Assembly (NCBI RefSeq): GCF_002732165.1
Contig: NZ_MRZO01000002.1
Location: 310,001 to 374,000, forward strand
Direction of reading: 5' to 3'
Length of the DNA stretch: 64,000 bases
Source: Staphylococcus xylosus
GTDB lineage: Bacteria > Bacillota > Bacilli > Staphylococcales > Staphylococcaceae
Shown here: positions 63,284 to 64,000 of the stretch, piece after piece
How positions within the stretch are numbered: the stretch's first letter is position 1
Layout of the letters: every line of letters begins with the position of its first letter
Notes under the pieces: model-generated
The model's input: the letters and a program-made list of their open reading frames with translations, nothing else
What the model was told of the DNA's origin: nothing
The model's database searches: none
Position numbers and translations under genes: made by a program

Positions 63284-64000
63284 ATGACAATTCGTAAACA
63301 ATTAATTTATTCATTTATGGGGTCATTATTTATAACGACACTTTTGGTTTTTATATTATACAAATTAATGTGGTTCGATGTTCATCAAACTATATTACTT
63401 ACACTTTGCTCTTTTGTATCAAGCATGATGACGATGGCTATAGCGATATTCTTCTCTGTCCCAACGATTCATAAAATTGAGAGATTAAATGATTGTACTG
63501 ACCAAATTGCCAAAGGGAATTATAAAGTAGAGGATTTAAATATACAATCACCGAAAGAATTAAAAGAATTAAGTGATGCCTTTAACCAAATGACTATAAG
63601 AATCGACAACCAAATGACTCAAATTAAAGCAGAACAAGATGAAAAATTAGCTATGGTTCAGAATTTAGCGCATGATCTAAAAACACCGTTAGCTAGTATT
63701 AAGTCATATTCAGAAGGACTTAATGATGGCATGATTCATACTGAATTAGCTAAGCAAGACGCTTATCAAGTACTTATTAGACAAGCAGACCGTTTAAATC
63801 AAATGTTTGATGACTTAACAGATGTCATGTCTGTAAATAATAAACGCTCTAATACGCGCATAAATATTGATCAATTATTGATGCCTATTTTGGAGTCATA
63901 TCAACAATGTTTGAAAAAAGACAAGAGACAATTAGAAGTTAATATACCACCTAATATAAAGTCTTTCTACCAAGATAAGATTGCATTGGAACGCATTGTT
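63284..64000 (+). CDS. saeS: SaeS, sensor histidine kinase (3' end outside window)
   Basis: The first 239 codons are visible. Two membrane helices (about residues 9-30 and 38-60) enclose a very short extracellular loop (LMWFDVHQTI), the intramembrane-sensing design of SaeS. A HAMP-like linker and the phospho-acceptor motif QNLAHDLKTPLASIKSYSEGL follow, with His130. The ATPase domain lies beyond the window. AAGGAG precedes the ATG, and the saeR stop directly abuts it. Confidence 0.9.
   Translation, partial: MTIRKQLIYSFMGSLFITTLLVFILYKLMWFDVHQTILLTLCSFVSSMMTMAIAIFFSVPTIHKIERLNDCTDQIAKGNYKVEDLNIQSPKELKELSDAFNQMTIRIDNQMTQIKAEQDEKLAMVQNLAHDLKTPLASIKSYSEGLNDGMIHTELAKQDAYQVLIRQADRLNQMFDDLTDVMSVNNKRSNTRINIDQLLMPILESYQQCLKKDKRQLEVNIPPNIKSFYQDKIALERIV

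Noticed and set aside
1..64000. CRISPR arrays, rRNA or tRNA genes, insertion sequences, prophage or restriction systems
   Set aside because: I saw no regular direct repeats, tRNA-like cloverleafs, transposase or integrase motifs in the window.

Overview
The window is a low-GC Firmicute chromosome segment and almost certainly a coagulase-negative Staphylococcus. It carries the staphylopine operon (cntKLMABCDFE), the biofilm operon icaADBC with an icaR homologue, and the saePQRS virulence-regulator operon. A lacR-lacP-lacH lactose locus (AraC-type regulator, GPH-family permease, GH2 beta-galactosidase) resembles the arrangement known from S. xylosus. I therefore lean to the S. xylosus/S. saprophyticus group, but the species call is tentative because no database search was possible.

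Layout: 0-3.6 kb holds surface or secreted phosphatases, a lipoprotein and a sirtuin. 3.9-13.4 kb is the complete cnt operon, with a consensus promoter and a Zur-type palindrome in front. 13.5-17.9 kb holds a hydrolase, a TM2 protein, a SnoaL-like protein and a divergent YeiH/LysR pair. 18-23.4 kb is the lac locus with a catabolite site. 23.5-32 kb holds efflux-type MFS genes, an unusual ABC-class ATPase, small unknown genes and a secreted glycosidase-like lipoprotein. 32.6-39.4 kb holds a surface glycosylation pair, a SAM riboswitch in front of a 57-aa orphan protein, ChrA/PadR, an SDR and YitT. 39.5-46.2 kb is a galactitol-type PTS operon with two zinc polyol dehydrogenases and a PRD regulator. 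46.6-51.2 kb holds icaR and icaADBC. 51.5-60.2 kb is an ethanolamine-type locus. 60.2-64 kb holds VOC and DinB proteins and saePQRS, with saeS cut by the window edge.

The most interesting region is 51.5-60.2 kb. A sensor kinase/ANTAR response-regulator pair (EutW/EutV-like) and an EutH-type ethanolamine permease face an operon of aldehyde dehydrogenase, glutamine-synthetase-like ligase and SDR dehydrogenase, and an M20 amidohydrolase is divergent from that operon. No ethanolamine ammonia-lyase or microcompartment shell gene is present. The gene set fits a gamma-glutamylation route: ethanolamine to gamma-glutamyl-ethanolamine, then the aldehyde, then gamma-glutamyl-glycine, then glutamate plus glycine. 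In front of both eutH and the aldehyde dehydrogenase operon I find the same small hairpin, AAGC-(AAAGGY)-GCTT. It has an A1/G4 hexaloop and overlaps the 5' arm of an intrinsic terminator, which is the logic of ANTAR antitermination. The two leaders therefore link the separated operons into one proposed regulon.

Other points: icaR lies downstream of icaC instead of divergent from icaA; a 32-bp palindrome sits between icaA and the sensor kinase; the SAM riboswitch controls a lone small protein; and saeP is preceded by a perfect GTTAA-N6-GTTAA SaeR site.
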